A stretch of DNA of 50,533 nt from CAZYME01 sp964648115 (GCA_964648115.1 CAZYME010000018.1:1-50533); one strand, 5' to 3'. Shown: positions 7,148-17,026, counted from the stretch's first letter. The notes: generated by a model from the letters alone, not told the origin. Numbers and translations: made by a program.

Positions 7148-10100
7148 CTAATAGCATAATTCAACACAATGGGGAGCCAGTATATCCGTCAAACTCGCTA
7201 GCAACTCATCGCTAGGCTTCACCCGCCATTCAGATGCAAGATTGATAGCAGCTTTCGCATTTGGGTTTGAATAGCGGACCTGGACTACACATTCGCCCTG
7301 ATGAGCCTTGAGCACAGATTGAATTGTGGGTAAAAGCCCCTGATCATCTGCTGATAACGTCATTGCTAAACATTTGGCAAAACGTGTGCGGGCTTCGTGC
7401 AAGCAGTATAGCGCTGTGGCAACCATTTTCAGACCACCCGTATAATCATCCTGGCCCAATTCGCCTTCAACAATAATGATTTGCCCTGCTGATATATGAG
7501 CCTGTTGTGGTTCATATACCTCAGAAAACACGACGATATCTAAATTCGCACTCGCATCCTCAAGACTCATAATAGTTAATTTTTTGCCGCGCTTGGTCAT
7601 AATATGGCGAAGACCGTTAACAAGGCCACAAATCGTGGCCTTTTTACTTGTCGCCGCACTTAGCTTTGCAATAGGTTTAGTAAAGCCGGCAAACTCTTGC
7701 TGGTATGGCGTCACGGGATGTCCCGTCAGATACAGACCAAGCGTTTCTTTTTCCCCATCCAAGCGTTTTTTTGTGGACCACGGTTTACAATGCACATAAT
7801 CTTCCGTTGCAACCACATCATCTAACAATGAAAATAAATCTGTTTGGCCACTGCTTTGGTTTTGATGAAATTTAGTCCCAACTTGTATCGCTTTTTCTAT
7901 AGACTCTTGCAATATGGCGCGCTCAACTTCCCAACAGTCCATAGCGCCGCTTTTGATTAATGCTTCCAATACACGACGGTTAACTCTTCGCATATCCAAC
8001 CGCTGACAAACACTAAATAACCCTTCATAGACACCATGATTTTCACGCTCTTGAACAATGCATTCAATCGCTAACTCCCCTACTCCTTTAATCGCTCCTA
8101 AGCCATAAAGAATGGTGCGTTCATCACTTACAGTAAATTGATATTGAGAATGGTTTATAGACGGTGGTAACACTTTTAAATCCATATGTGCGCACTCATG
8201 GATAAAGTTCACTACTTTATCGGTGTTGTCCATATCCGAAGATAGCACTGCTGCCATAAAAGCAGCTGGGTAATGCGCTTTTAACCAGGCAGTTTGATAT
8301 GCAACTAGTGCATAAGCGGCGGAATGGGATTTGTTAAAGCCATAACCGGCAAATTTTTCCATTAAATCGAAGATGGTTGTAGCTACAGTCGAATCAACGC
8401 CACGCGCAGTTGCACCATCTGTAAAAATAGCACGTTGTTTTGCCATTTCTTCAGGTTTTTTCTTACCCATAGCCCGCCGCAAAAGATCTGCCGCACCTAA
8501 TGTATAATTAGCTAAAACTTGGGCAATCTGCATGACCTGCTCTTGATAGAGGATCACACCATAAGTAGGCTTCAGTATGGGCTCTAAATCGGGATGGGGG
8601 TATTCAACCCGTGCTCGCCCGTGTTTACGATCTATAAAATCATCGACCATACCTGATTGCAAAGGACCAGGACGAAACAACGCGACTAATGCGATAATAT
8701 CTTCAAAGCAATCAGGTTGTAATCGGTGAATCAACTCCTTCATACCGCGCGACTCAAGCTGAAATACAGCTGTCGTTTGGCACGCTTTTAACAAGTCAAA
8801 ACTCGGCTCATCTTGAGTTGGGATTTCAGTAATATCTATAGGCGGAAGGCCTTCACTAGCACGTTGGTTATTAATGGTAATTAATGCCCAATTAATAATA
8901 GTAAGCGTTCTTAAGCCTAAAAAATCGAACTTGACTAAACCTGCTGCCTCAACGTCATCTTTATCAAGTTGGCTTACTATTTGCGCAGAGCCTTGTTCGC
9001 AATAAATGGCTGTAAAATCAGTTAGTTGCGAAGGGGCTATTACTACACCACCCGCGTGTTTACCTGCGTTTCGCGTTATCCCTTCTAGTTTGAGCGCTAA
9101 ATCAAATAATTCTGTAACATCTTCTTCGTCCTGGTATCGACGACGTAGCTCATCCTCTTGTTCAAGGGCTTTTTTTAAAGTAATGCCAATTTCAAAAGGG
9201 ACTAACTTGGCAAGCTTATCAACAAAACCATAAGGATGGCCCAATACGCGCCCAACATCGCGGATAACTGCCTTCGCAGCCATGGTTCCAAAAGTAATGA
9301 TCTGTGAGACGCTTTGACGACCATATTTGTCTGCCACGTAATCAATTACTCGGTCTCGACCCTCCATGCAAAAGTCGATATCGAAATCAGGCATGGAAAC
9401 CCGTTCTGGGTTCAAAAACCGCTCGAAAAGCAAATCGTATTGCAAAGGATCAAGATCAGTAATGTGCAATACATAGGCAACTAATGAGCCGGCACCTGAG
9501 CCACGCCCAGGACCTACTGGTACACCATTTTGTTTTGCCCATTTTATAAAATCGGCCACGATTAAAAAATAACCCGCAAAACCCATCGAGTTAATCACGC
9601 CTAATTCAAGCTGTAACCGTGCGTCATAAGTCGGGCGTAGCTCTGAAATTTCTCTTCCTCGCGCTATTCGTGTTAAACGTTCTTCGAGGCCTTGCTCTGC
9701 TAAATGTGATAAATACGTTTCAATGGATGCCCCATCAGGTACAGGAAAATTAGGCAGATAATTGTTGCCTAAATCAAGCTTAACGGTACAACGCTTGCTG
9801 ATTTCTACTGTATTTTGTAATGCTTGTGGCAGATCGGCAAAAAGGGTTTCCATCTCTTCTGCTGAGCGCAAATATTGTTGGGGGCTATAATTTGCATGAC
9901 GTCTTGGGTCATCAAGTGTATACCCGTCATGAATACAAACACGGGCTTCATGCGCATCGAAATCCTCTTCATACAAAAACCGTACATCATTTGTTGCTAC
10001 CAATGGGAGCTTGAGTGTTTCAGCGAGGGTGATAACGCGCTCGTTGTAACCCGTCTCATCGGTTCTCCCAGTGCGTTGTATTTCAAGATAAAAGCGGTTG

Positions 10101-10585
10101 GGGAATACTTGCATAAATGCCGCGGCAAGTTGTTTTGCCGTCTCTATATCATCTGCGAGAAGTGCTTGACCTATCGTGCCAGAACGCCCGCCAGACAAGG
10201 CGATTAAACCTTCGGCATGCTCGGAAATCCAAGTATGCTGAACCCGGGGCTCTCCATTATATTGTCCCTCTTGATAAGCCTTGGAAACCAAGCGCGTTAA
10301 ATTTCTATAGCCTACTTCGTTTTGACAAAGCAGCACAAGGGTGGAGAGAGCTTCGGGTTTCTCTGGCGAGTGACAAGGTAGATCGCAACCTAAAATAGGC
10401 TTTATGCCTGCAGCAACTGCTGCCTGAAAAAATTTTACTACAGAAAAGAAATTACACACATCAGTAACAGCAACAGCATTCATGTCTTTCTTGAGCAATT
10501 CCTTCAACATAGGATCTATTTGCACCAATCCATCTACAATAGAGAACTCAGTGTGTAATCGTAAATGAACAAAGCGTTGTTGCAT
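7148..10585 (-). CDS. dnaE: DNA polymerase III subunit alpha
   Basis: This is the replicative polymerase. The PHP domain is at the N-terminus (RFVHLRLHTEFSIVDG, LGCDLPCHS). The catalytic palm carries PDFDIDFC near residue 400 and the third aspartate in GMVDDFIDRKHGR. The fingers hold GYGFNKSHSAAYA, and a helix-hairpin-helix and OB domain follow in the last 300 residues. I prefer the second ATG at 10585 (MQQRFVHL, 1145 aa), which matches the family start; the first ATG at 10600 adds MSFFF. Total length is normal. The gene stands alone on the minus strand. Confidence 0.96.
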   Translation of the reverse strand: MQQRFVHLRLHTEFSIVDGLVQIDPMLKELLKKDMNAVAVTDVCNFFSVVKFFQAAVAAGIKPILGCDLPCHSPEKPEALSTLVLLCQNEVGYRNLTRLVSKAYQEGQYNGEPRVQHTWISEHAEGLIALSGGRSGTIGQALLADDIETAKQLAAAFMQVFPNRFYLEIQRTGRTDETGYNERVITLAETLKLPLVATNDVRFLYEEDFDAHEARVCIHDGYTLDDPRRHANYSPQQYLRSAEEMETLFADLPQALQNTVEISKRCTVKLDLGNNYLPNFPVPDGASIETYLSHLAEQGLEERLTRIARGREISELRPTYDARLQLELGVINSMGFAGYFLIVADFIKWAKQNGVPVGPGRGSGAGSLVAYVLHITDLDPLQYDLLFERFLNPERVSMPDFDIDFCMEGRDRVIDYVADKYGRQSVSQIITFGTMAAKAVIRDVGRVLGHPYGFVDKLAKLVPFEIGITLKKALEQEDELRRRYQDEEDVTELFDLALKLEGITRNAGKHAGGVVIAPSQLTDFTAIYCEQGSAQIVSQLDKDDVEAAGLVKFDFLGLRTLTIINWALITINNQRASEGLPPIDITEIPTQDEPSFDLLKACQTTAVFQLESRGMKELIHRLQPDCFEDIIALVALFRPGPLQSGMVDDFIDRKHGRARVEYPHPDLEPILKPTYGVILYQEQVMQIAQVLANYTLGAADLLRRAMGKKKPEEMAKQRAIFTDGATARGVDSTVATTIFDLMEKFAGYGFNKSHSAAYALVAYQTAWLKAHYPAAFMAAVLSSDMDNTDKVVNFIHECAHMDLKVLPPSINHSQYQFTVSDERTILYGLGAIKGVGELAIECIVQERENHGVYEGLFSVCQRLDMRRVNRRVLEALIKSGAMDCWEVERAILQESIEKAIQVGTKFHQNQSSGQTDLFSLLDDVVATEDYVHCKPWSTKKRLDGEKETLGLYLTGHPVTPYQQEFAGFTKPIAKLSAATSKKATICGLVNGLRHIMTKRGKKLTIMSLEDASANLDIVVFSEVYEPQQAHISAGQIIIVEGELGQDDYTGGLKMVATALYCLHEARTRFAKCLAMTLSADDQGLLPTIQSVLKAHQGECVVQVRYSNPNAKAAINLASEWRVKPSDELLASLTDILAPHCVELCY

Positions 10586-10668
10586 GAAGAAAAAACTCAT
10601 TTAATTGTTAACCAAAGAACTGTACCGAACTCTGCAATTTGGGGCAAGCGTTAGTTTGGCACTCAGAA

Positions 10669-10755
10669 ACCCGGATGTCCGCTGCGCGGCCATCCGGGCT
10701 ACGATCCGCATGATAACGATCAAGCCTGGTTGACGCGCAGCGGCAGCCGGGGAAT
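10669..10755 (+). repeat. Dispersed palindromic repeat R1, copy a
   Basis: This intact copy starts acccggatgtccgc and ends gcggcagccggggaat. It contains short internal inverted repeats (cccggatg/catccggg). Related copies are at 15736-15966 (minus, interrupted), 20395-20482 and 22078-22121 (partial). It fills the space between dnaE and the next gene; no coding potential is seen. Confidence 0.8.
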
Positions 10756-10826
10756 GGCCCCAGTAAATTTGATATATCCTTAACTCAAGTGTATAATTTT
10801 TTGCTTTATTTTATATGAGATATGCT

Positions 10827-11168
10827 ATGAAATGTACTACAAGAAGGGATATTTTAGAGCTTTTATTTAAAAAAGCTAATGACAGTACTGCTCAAAAAGA
10901 GCTTTTTGTGCGATCTGTCTTTATACTCCCCACGCTAGAGTTTTTTAAAAGTGCAACACAAACCCCTGTTGAAAAATTTTGGTTTAACAGGGTGTTTAAG
11001 TCTTATAAAACCGCTGTATTAAACGGATCTCTACAGGATTGGTTCGACACAGAAATAGCTCTACTACCTCCCCAAGGCTTATCAAGTCATATGGCTTTCA
11101 ATACATTCCAACCTGCAGCAGATGCTGGGCCTGCAAAAAATTCAACTCTACCTAAGATGAGTTTCTAG
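10827..11168 (+). CDS. Small orphan protein, unknown function
   Basis: A 113-residue soluble, basic-to-neutral protein without signal peptide or membrane segment. It reads as a helical domain (TRRDILELLFKKANDSTAQK, VEKFWFNRVFKSYKTAVLNG) followed by a likely disordered tail with QPAADAGPAKNST. A TATAAT at 10792-10797 would start transcription near 10804, which makes the ATG at 10827 more plausible than the in-frame ATG at 10815. I know no matching family. It faces the peptide transporter operon, with a hairpin between them. Confidence 0.55.
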   Translation: MKCTTRRDILELLFKKANDSTAQKELFVRSVFILPTLEFFKSATQTPVEKFWFNRVFKSYKTAVLNGSLQDWFDTEIALLPPQGLSSHMAFNTFQPAADAGPAKNSTLPKMSF

Positions 11169-11184
11169 TAAAAACGAACAAATA

Positions 11185-11207
11185 TATGTAGCACTTCGTG
11201 CTACATA
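11185..11207. terminator. Hairpin between convergent genes
   Basis: A perfect 10-bp stem TATGTAGCAC/GTGCTACATA with a 3-nt loop lies in the 41-bp gap between the convergent orphan gene and the OppC-type gene. On the minus strand it is followed loosely by T-rich sequence. A bidirectional stop is inferred. Confidence 0.55.
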
Positions 11208-11209
11208 AG

Positions 11210-12538
11210 CTACCTATGCTGTGTCTGATGCGGGTCAAACGCGTCTCGCACTGCGTCAGCAAGAAGATTACTGGCAAGCACAAGCGTGAACATAAACATA
11301 AACGCCGCTATCATAGGCCACCAAACAATAGGCTCTCTGGCCAACTCTAGGCGTGCGGCGTTAATCATGTTTCCCCAACTAATCGTCATGGGTGATACGC
11401 CTACTCCCACATACGATAAAACAGCTTCGGCAAGCACTAGAAAGCTAAAATCCAATACCAGCGTAATTAATACAATGTGCATTACATTGGGTAATAGATG
11501 CTTACAAATAATTTTAAACGAACTACTTCCCAAAGCTTTTGCAGCTAATACAAAATCAACTTCACGTAATTTTAATGCCTCGGCGCGCAATAAACGGCAT
11601 AAACTAGTCCAACTGGTGACTCCAAGAATAAAACACAGCGCTAGTAGGCGGGCATCTGCGCTTTCAGCTAAGGTTTTAAATTTTTGTGGATGGTTGGCGA
11701 TGTAGGTTTGCATCGAAAGTACCGAGGCCGTAATTAGTAACACACCGGGTATAGAACTAAGCGTTGTATAAATATACTGTATGACATCATCAATAATGCC
11801 ACCGAAATACCCCGCGGCAATACCTAGTAATAAAGCTAAAGGCATCATAAATAACGTCGTCAACATACCGATAATCAAGCCAGTACGGATGCTTTTTACT
11901 GCATAGTAAAAAATATCTTGACCAATTTTACCGGTACCCAAGATATGTAAGTTACGGGATAGCCAATAACTTCCCAAGACAATAGTGAAACATATAAATA
12001 CCGTTATAAGGGCACTAGCTCCTCTTGGGCTGACAGAAAAATTGCTAACTCCATACCTAAAACGTCGCCAAGCAACCATCCCAAGCCAGCAACAAACCAC
12101 AAACAGGGTACTTATAAATAGTGTCTTGCTGAGCACTCCCATGACCAAATGCCACTTTTGCTCATCATTTTTAATACTGGCCGGTGGATAGACTAATCGG
12201 GGAAAAGTCTGTTCAGCGTGGTTTTTAACAAGAACCGTTTCACTGGAATAAAGGGTCAATGCTAACGGGGCTGAATATGTTTTTTCATACGCATCGCCTA
12301 ATGGTGCTAAGGCGCTGTCAAGAAGTGAGCCGGATGTTGTCAAATGAATGGAATCTAATACCGCTGTAACCAGAAAAAAAAGTAAAATAATCGCCGAGCT
12401 CACAGCGATAGGATTTTTAAAAATAGTCGAAAAGGCCCGTCTAATGTGCTCTTTGCGTAATCCTCTGATCACTAAAATAAGACTAATTATCAAAACACCC
12501 AGAAAACACTCATCAGTCCATAAAAAATGCTGGTTCAT
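11210..12538 (-). CDS. Peptide ABC transporter permease, OppC/DppC type, enlarged
   Basis: An inner-membrane permease that pairs with the OppB-type gene. The canonical binding-protein-dependent transport domain occupies the C-terminal half: HILGTGKIGQDIFYYAVKSIRTGL, then the EAA loop EALKLREVDFVLAAKALGSSS, and the end SWGNMINAARLELAREPIVWWPM. At 442 aa it is about 140 residues longer than usual. The extra N-terminal part has further TM helices and a periplasmic stretch (about 60-130). The YejE/OppC-like group often has such an extension. It overlaps the upstream oppB by 4 nt (ATGA), so translation is coupled. Confidence 0.88.
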   Translation of the reverse strand: MNQHFLWTDECFLGVLIISLILVIRGLRKEHIRRAFSTIFKNPIAVSSAIILLFFLVTAVLDSIHLTTSGSLLDSALAPLGDAYEKTYSAPLALTLYSSETVLVKNHAEQTFPRLVYPPASIKNDEQKWHLVMGVLSKTLFISTLFVVCCWLGMVAWRRFRYGVSNFSVSPRGASALITVFICFTIVLGSYWLSRNLHILGTGKIGQDIFYYAVKSIRTGLIIGMLTTLFMMPLALLLGIAAGYFGGIIDDVIQYIYTTLSSIPGVLLITASVLSMQTYIANHPQKFKTLAESADARLLALCFILGVTSWTSLCRLLRAEALKLREVDFVLAAKALGSSSFKIICKHLLPNVMHIVLITLVLDFSFLVLAEAVLSYVGVGVSPMTISWGNMINAARLELAREPIVWWPMIAAFMFMFTLVLASNLLADAVRDAFDPHQTQHR

Positions 12539-13512
12539 TTTAATCTCACTCGAGGGTCCACTAACGTGTAAGATATATCGGTGAAAATTAAACCAACGAT
12601 ATATAGAACTGAGCCTAAAAAGACCATGGCTCTGACAATAGCAAAATCCTGTTGTTGAATAGCATCAATAATATAGCTCCCTAGACCCGGAACCCCAAAA
12701 AATGACTCTAATACTAAGCTACCCATAAATAGGGAGGGAATTAATACGACAATACCCGTCAAAATCGGCAACATAGCATTCTTTAAAACATGGCGAAATA
12801 ATACTCGAATTTCTGACAATCCTTTTGCTCTAGCCGTTTTCACATAATCTTTATTCATTTCCTCTAAAAATAAAGTACGGTACCAACGCCCTCCTGAGCC
12901 CAAACCACCTAGTACCGCCACAATAATCGGTAACGCCACGAATTTTATACTCTGCAAACCATCGTCATACCCTGAAATAGGCATCAAGCGTAGCACTTTG
13001 CCTAATAAATACTGTCCACCAATAATATAAAACATGGTTGATATCGACATTAGAATGATGCAAAAAATAACACCGCTCAGATCAAGATAGCTAGATCTAA
13101 AAAAAGCCATCATCATTGCAAATAGGATGTAAGCCAACATGCCTAGCAAGAGCACAGGAACTGCAATAGCAAGACTTGGCCACATCCGCTGGGAAATATC
13201 ATAGCTAATATCGCGCCCCGCGTCTGACGTCCCAAAATCAAATACAAACAGTCGTAATGATTTTTGAAAAAATAACGTCTGTGTGAACTCCGCAATTCCT
13301 GATTTTTTTTCATTATAGAAAAGTGGTAAATCATAGCCACGCTGCTCTTTCCATTGTGTTATCGCCTCCTGTTTAACATGCTTATGGCCTAATTGCATGC
13401 GCGCCATGTCATCGGGGGAATTCACCATAAAAAACAGAGCAAAGGTCAGTAAATTTATCCCTAATAAAATAGGAATTGCATATAAGAGGCGGCGAAATAG
13501 ATAACTAGTCAT
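12535..13512 (-). CDS. Peptide ABC transporter permease, OppB/DppB type
   Basis: This 325-aa inner-membrane protein starts with the family hallmark MTSYLFRRLLYAIPILLGINLLTF. It holds a six-TM transport domain with the EAA loop KDYVKTARAKGLSEIRVLFRHVLKNA and ends LGSVLYIVGLIFTDISYTLVDPRVRL. It lies between the binding-protein gene and oppC with 4-nt overlaps on both sides, forming one translationally coupled operon. Peptides are the inferred substrate. No ATPase gene accompanies it in this window, so the oppD/F-type subunits must be elsewhere. Confidence 0.92.
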   Translation of the reverse strand: MTSYLFRRLLYAIPILLGINLLTFALFFMVNSPDDMARMQLGHKHVKQEAITQWKEQRGYDLPLFYNEKKSGIAEFTQTLFFQKSLRLFVFDFGTSDAGRDISYDISQRMWPSLAIAVPVLLLGMLAYILFAMMMAFFRSSYLDLSGVIFCIILMSISTMFYIIGGQYLLGKVLRLMPISGYDDGLQSIKFVALPIIVAVLGGLGSGGRWYRTLFLEEMNKDYVKTARAKGLSEIRVLFRHVLKNAMLPILTGIVVLIPSLFMGSLVLESFFGVPGLGSYIIDAIQQQDFAIVRAMVFLGSVLYIVGLIFTDISYTLVDPRVRLK

Positions 13513-15662
13513 AATGGCATTCTCGAAGCTGCTCGCTGCTGGTTTTTACGGTAAGCCAACATAAAAGGTAATAGTAACAAAGCCAACAAAAGGATAAACA
13601 CTCCAATAGGCCATAAAATGGGCTGGTTCCAAGCAGTGCGTAAAATATTCCGTAGTGGCACATCAACATCTACATATTTTAATGTGTTGATCGACATGGT
13701 GCTTGTTTTAATCGGTGCTAACCATTGCTGACTTAGGGTGAGGCTCTCATTGTGGATGCCCCATACCCAGGGAGCATCATGCCGCAATATTTCGACCATT
13801 TCATCGAGCAACTGCTGGCGTCCCTCATCATTCGTTCTTATTTTCATTAAATTAAATAGTTTGTCATAGGTTGGATTTTGGTAATTCGTAGAGTTTTCTC
13901 CTCCATGTGCCACCATTGCATTTCCACCATAGAGAAGAAATAAAAAATTCTCAGGGTCGGGGTAATCTGCACTCCAGCTCCAACTGAATATCTGGGCGTT
14001 TCCGCTGCGAATTTTTTCCTGAAAACGATTGTAGTGGGTAGCACGCACATCCAAAGCTATTCCGATGAGCGCGAATTGTTTCTGCATCCAATTTAACTGG
14101 GATTTATCATCAGGCCCACCTGTTGCATGCACATCATAATGCAAGATTAATGCATGCCCTGTAGCAGGATCACGTCCATCAGGATAGCCTGCTTTTTTCA
14201 TCAACACTTTCGCATCCTCAATAGATCGGCGTTGGGGGCTTTTTCCATTCCATGTATAAACATAAGGATTAATTCCCTTCTCCCCCTCACGGAATCCGAA
14301 AATTCCCGGGGGAAGAGGCCCTTGTGCTGCTTGTCCGCGACCGTTGAAAAATATTGCTATGTCTTCGTCAAAATTCACTGCAATTGAGATGGCTTGTCGT
14401 AGATTTCTTGCGCGTTCACTATTGCCGCCAACAATATTATCTAGCATATTAAAACCTATATAAAAGATAGAGGGCTCTGTCATCTGAGTCAGACGCATCC
14501 CCTTTTCCCGCATATCAGGCGTCAAAGTCGCTGTACCTACCGATGTGATTTGAATCGCTTTATCAAAACTATCTGCTGAAATGCCTGACGAATCATAATA
14601 ACCTTGTAGAAATTTATTCCAGCGAGGAATCGATTCTTTTTCTAGGGTATAAACTGCTCTGTCAATCAGTGGAAGACGCTTACCTTTATTTTTTAGGTAT
14701 CCATTTTGCTCGTCTACTAAAGTACCTACCGTAGGAAAATAATCTGGGTGATAATTGGGGTTTTTATCCAGTACCATCTGACTATTTGGATTATTTTCCG
14801 TAAGCATAAATGGGCCTGTACCTACTGGGTACCAACCAAAATCTAAATTTTTATCATCCATGTCAGGCTCAGCATAAAAACGATCAGCCTCCCAAGGAAC
14901 CGGGGAGAAAAAAGGCATTTCTAACCAAAACATAAACTGCGGGTACAACCCCTTGATGCTAATTTGAAACGTGTAATCGTCAATTTTGCGTACACCGGCC
15001 AGAGGATATTGCCGTAAATCAATGTATCCCGCTCCTTGGGGTAGCGTTTTCCCGAACTCACGAAACCCAACTATATGCTCGCTCATTAAGCCATAAATTG
15101 GCGAATTAGAGAGCGGGTTGGCCAAGCGTTTAATTTGGTAGATATAATCATCAACTATTAACTCACGTGTACCTGTATATTTAAAATCAGCAAGCTCACT
15201 AATCTCGTTGTCGTCTAAAAAATCAGGCGACAATTGATAGTATCGATAATTTCCTGTTGCATCTTTTGCAAATGCAGGATGCGGTTGGTACAAGATGCCG
15301 GGTTTGATATGAATGGTGTAAACACTTTGATCCACTTCCCCACCTTCAGGAGATGTAAGCTCCTGGCCCGATTTATCATAATAGCGAACCTCTGGCATTT
15401 GAGTTGCTGTTAAGGGGATCAATTGATAAGGCCGCGCCAAATAATCGTATTGTAAAACTGGTTCGTAAATTTGACCGATAAATTGGTATTCATTGAGAGA
15501 GTACGACTTAGCTGGGTCGAGTGTTTTGGGTTGTTCGTTAAAGGATGAGTAATATATTTTTTCTTTGGCGTCACTGGGGGGATAAGGGTTATTTAAAACC
15601 CAGCTGTGGGCACACAATGGGATAGGTATACACAGTAATATTGCGAGTATGATCCCTTGCAT
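13509..15662 (-). CDS. Peptide ABC transporter substrate-binding protein (SBP family 5) with C-terminal membrane anchor
   Basis: An N-terminal signal (MQGIILAILLCIPIPLCAHS) leads into an extracytoplasmic solute-binding domain. Family 5 features include FNEQPKTLDPAKSYSLNEYQFIGQIYEP near the start, GTGPFMLTENNPNSQMVLDKNPNYH and AISIAVNFDEDIAIFFNGRG. Unusually, it ends with one strong TM helix (ILWPIGVFILLLALLLLPFMLAY) and a basic cytoplasmic tail, so the binding protein is probably tethered to the inner membrane. At 717 aa it is longer than OppA (about 540). It is first in the operon and overlaps oppB by 4 nt. Confidence 0.88.
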   Translation of the reverse strand: MQGIILAILLCIPIPLCAHSWVLNNPYPPSDAKEKIYYSSFNEQPKTLDPAKSYSLNEYQFIGQIYEPVLQYDYLARPYQLIPLTATQMPEVRYYDKSGQELTSPEGGEVDQSVYTIHIKPGILYQPHPAFAKDATGNYRYYQLSPDFLDDNEISELADFKYTGTRELIVDDYIYQIKRLANPLSNSPIYGLMSEHIVGFREFGKTLPQGAGYIDLRQYPLAGVRKIDDYTFQISIKGLYPQFMFWLEMPFFSPVPWEADRFYAEPDMDDKNLDFGWYPVGTGPFMLTENNPNSQMVLDKNPNYHPDYFPTVGTLVDEQNGYLKNKGKRLPLIDRAVYTLEKESIPRWNKFLQGYYDSSGISADSFDKAIQITSVGTATLTPDMREKGMRLTQMTEPSIFYIGFNMLDNIVGGNSERARNLRQAISIAVNFDEDIAIFFNGRGQAAQGPLPPGIFGFREGEKGINPYVYTWNGKSPQRRSIEDAKVLMKKAGYPDGRDPATGHALILHYDVHATGGPDDKSQLNWMQKQFALIGIALDVRATHYNRFQEKIRSGNAQIFSWSWSADYPDPENFLFLLYGGNAMVAHGGENSTNYQNPTYDKLFNLMKIRTNDEGRQQLLDEMVEILRHDAPWVWGIHNESLTLSQQWLAPIKTSTMSINTLKYVDVDVPLRNILRTAWNQPILWPIGVFILLLALLLLPFMLAYRKNQQRAASRMPL

Positions 15663-15735
15663 ACGTTATAACATCCTGTATTTTTATTAGTACCATGATG
15701 GTGGGGAGCGGGATTTGAGTCAAGTAGTAGTAAAT

Positions 15736-15966
15736 CCTCGGCTGCCGCTGCACGTCACTGCCATTAAGTTAAGAGACTTTGTCGTTCCCGCGAAGGCGGG
15801 GTCCATCCCTGACTCTGGCTAGGAGCGATGGGAGAAATGGATCCCCGCTTCGCGAGGACGACAGTCTTTCCTTAATTTAATGGCAGTGCCGCTACCGCGT
15901 CAACCAAGCTATGATCGTTATCGTGTAGATCGTAGCCTGGATGGCTGCGGAGCGGACATCCGGGTT
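15736..15966 (-). repeat. Dispersed repeat R1, copy b, interrupted by a miniature element
   Basis: Read on the minus strand this is R1: it begins acccggatgtccgctccgcagcc at 15966 and ends with gcagcggcagccg near 15740. The middle is split by the 133-bp element at 15756-15888. With this element, the 305-bp gap between the binding-protein gene and the hydrolase gene is almost fully repeat-derived; nothing else is seen in it. Confidence 0.75.
15756..15888. mobile_element. Miniature inverted-repeat element inserted in R1
   Basis: The ends CACTGCCATTAAGTTAAG and CTTAATTTAATGGCAGTG are inverted repeats with one mismatch, and the similarity continues imperfectly inwards (gtcgttcccgcg / cgcgaggacgac). 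The flanks ccgctgcacgt and ccgctaccgcgt look like a decayed 11-12-bp target duplication of the R1 sequence ccgctgcgcgt. No ORF is present. Sequence decay suggests an older insertion than those at 5240-5552. Confidence 0.7.
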
Positions 15967-15967
15967 C

Positions 15968-16987
15968 TCAGAATCTATTTGCGCTCAATTTTTTCGTAAC
16001 ATCCCCTTCCAAATGAACATCTGTTGGATCAATGGATAAAACTGGGGCGCCTTTAGAAAAATTGACCTTGTTCAAATCAAACCAAACAATATTAGGCGCT
16101 GAAGTTGAATTAAAAAAGAATAACTTGTTCGTAACATCAGCCACAGTAACCCAACGAGTTGGCCAAGCGTCCTGAGTTTCATTGCCGGATGTATCAACAG
16201 CCCCAAAAGGAACCATAGCCGATCGGATAACGGAGAGTATCCCTGCAATTGCTTCTACTTCTGTTTTAGCTTGGGGTAATGTTTTTAAATAAGTGGCTGC
16301 TCTTACAAAACGGCTCAGAGGGTCGGAATCTCCTGGCAGTGAACGAGCACCACCGAAACCTTGGTAATTTTTGAGATTAGCTAATTGAATGTCATACGCA
16401 GGCTCATTTGTCATTACAGTATATTGAGCACCATGATAAATTTTTACTTCCCCTTTAATAAATTCAATAACGGCTGAGTCACCAGATACATCCTCTATCG
16501 CTAAATGTATAGGCCATGTTCTCCCATGCACTTCCGTTGCAACCATATTTAGCTTTTGCGTACCCTTTATCGCCTCATCTACCGTTGCACAATTATCAAG
16601 GATATATTGAGCCCATAAGGTATTTGAAATTTTTGGAGTTTTGGATTCAGGTTTAGGGTACTCACTACCTGTTAAATAGAGCAGATGAGCAACCAGCCCC
16701 TTTTCATTTATTCCATCAGAAACAACTGCTGTGTGAAGTGCCGTAACCACTAAGCTACCGTATTTCGATGTCCAAGTCAGTGAGTTTTCTCCAGCATCCC
16801 CAGACCGCTTTTGGCCTTGTGGTTGCGTTAGAATCATTGGCATATCAGACATATATAAATCCATAGAGCGCGCTACGGCTTTGATCGGGCCCTTATCATT
16901 TGCAAAAACACTGGTGCAGCTAAATGCATAAGGGCAAATAAATAGGCTAATTGAAAGGGAAATCCATTTTTTTAAATGTTTGTTCAT
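15968..16987 (-). CDS. Choloylglycine hydrolase / penicillin V acylase family protein, exported
   Basis: A signal peptide ends ...ICPYAFS, and the mature protein starts with Cys24 (CTSVFAND), the N-terminal nucleophile of Ntn hydrolases in this family (linear amide C-N hydrolases). Other family signatures are GPIKAVARSMDLYMSDMPM (conserved Arg and Asp), YTVMTNEPAYD with the oxyanion asparagine, and ALHTAVVSDGINEKGL. Length (339 aa) is normal. In Gram-negatives such enzymes are periplasmic and can hydrolyse penicillin V, acyl-homoserine lactones or bile salts; the substrate here cannot be told from sequence. Confidence 0.9.
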   Translation of the reverse strand: MNKHLKKWISLSISLFICPYAFSCTSVFANDKGPIKAVARSMDLYMSDMPMILTQPQGQKRSGDAGENSLTWTSKYGSLVVTALHTAVVSDGINEKGLVAHLLYLTGSEYPKPESKTPKISNTLWAQYILDNCATVDEAIKGTQKLNMVATEVHGRTWPIHLAIEDVSGDSAVIEFIKGEVKIYHGAQYTVMTNEPAYDIQLANLKNYQGFGGARSLPGDSDPLSRFVRAATYLKTLPQAKTEVEAIAGILSVIRSAMVPFGAVDTSGNETQDAWPTRWVTVADVTNKLFFFNSTSAPNIVWFDLNKVNFSKGAPVLSIDPTDVHLEGDVTKKLSANRF

Positions 16988-17026
16988 TTTTAAAATCCTT
17001 TTTTGATTTTCGTGATACTGAACGAG

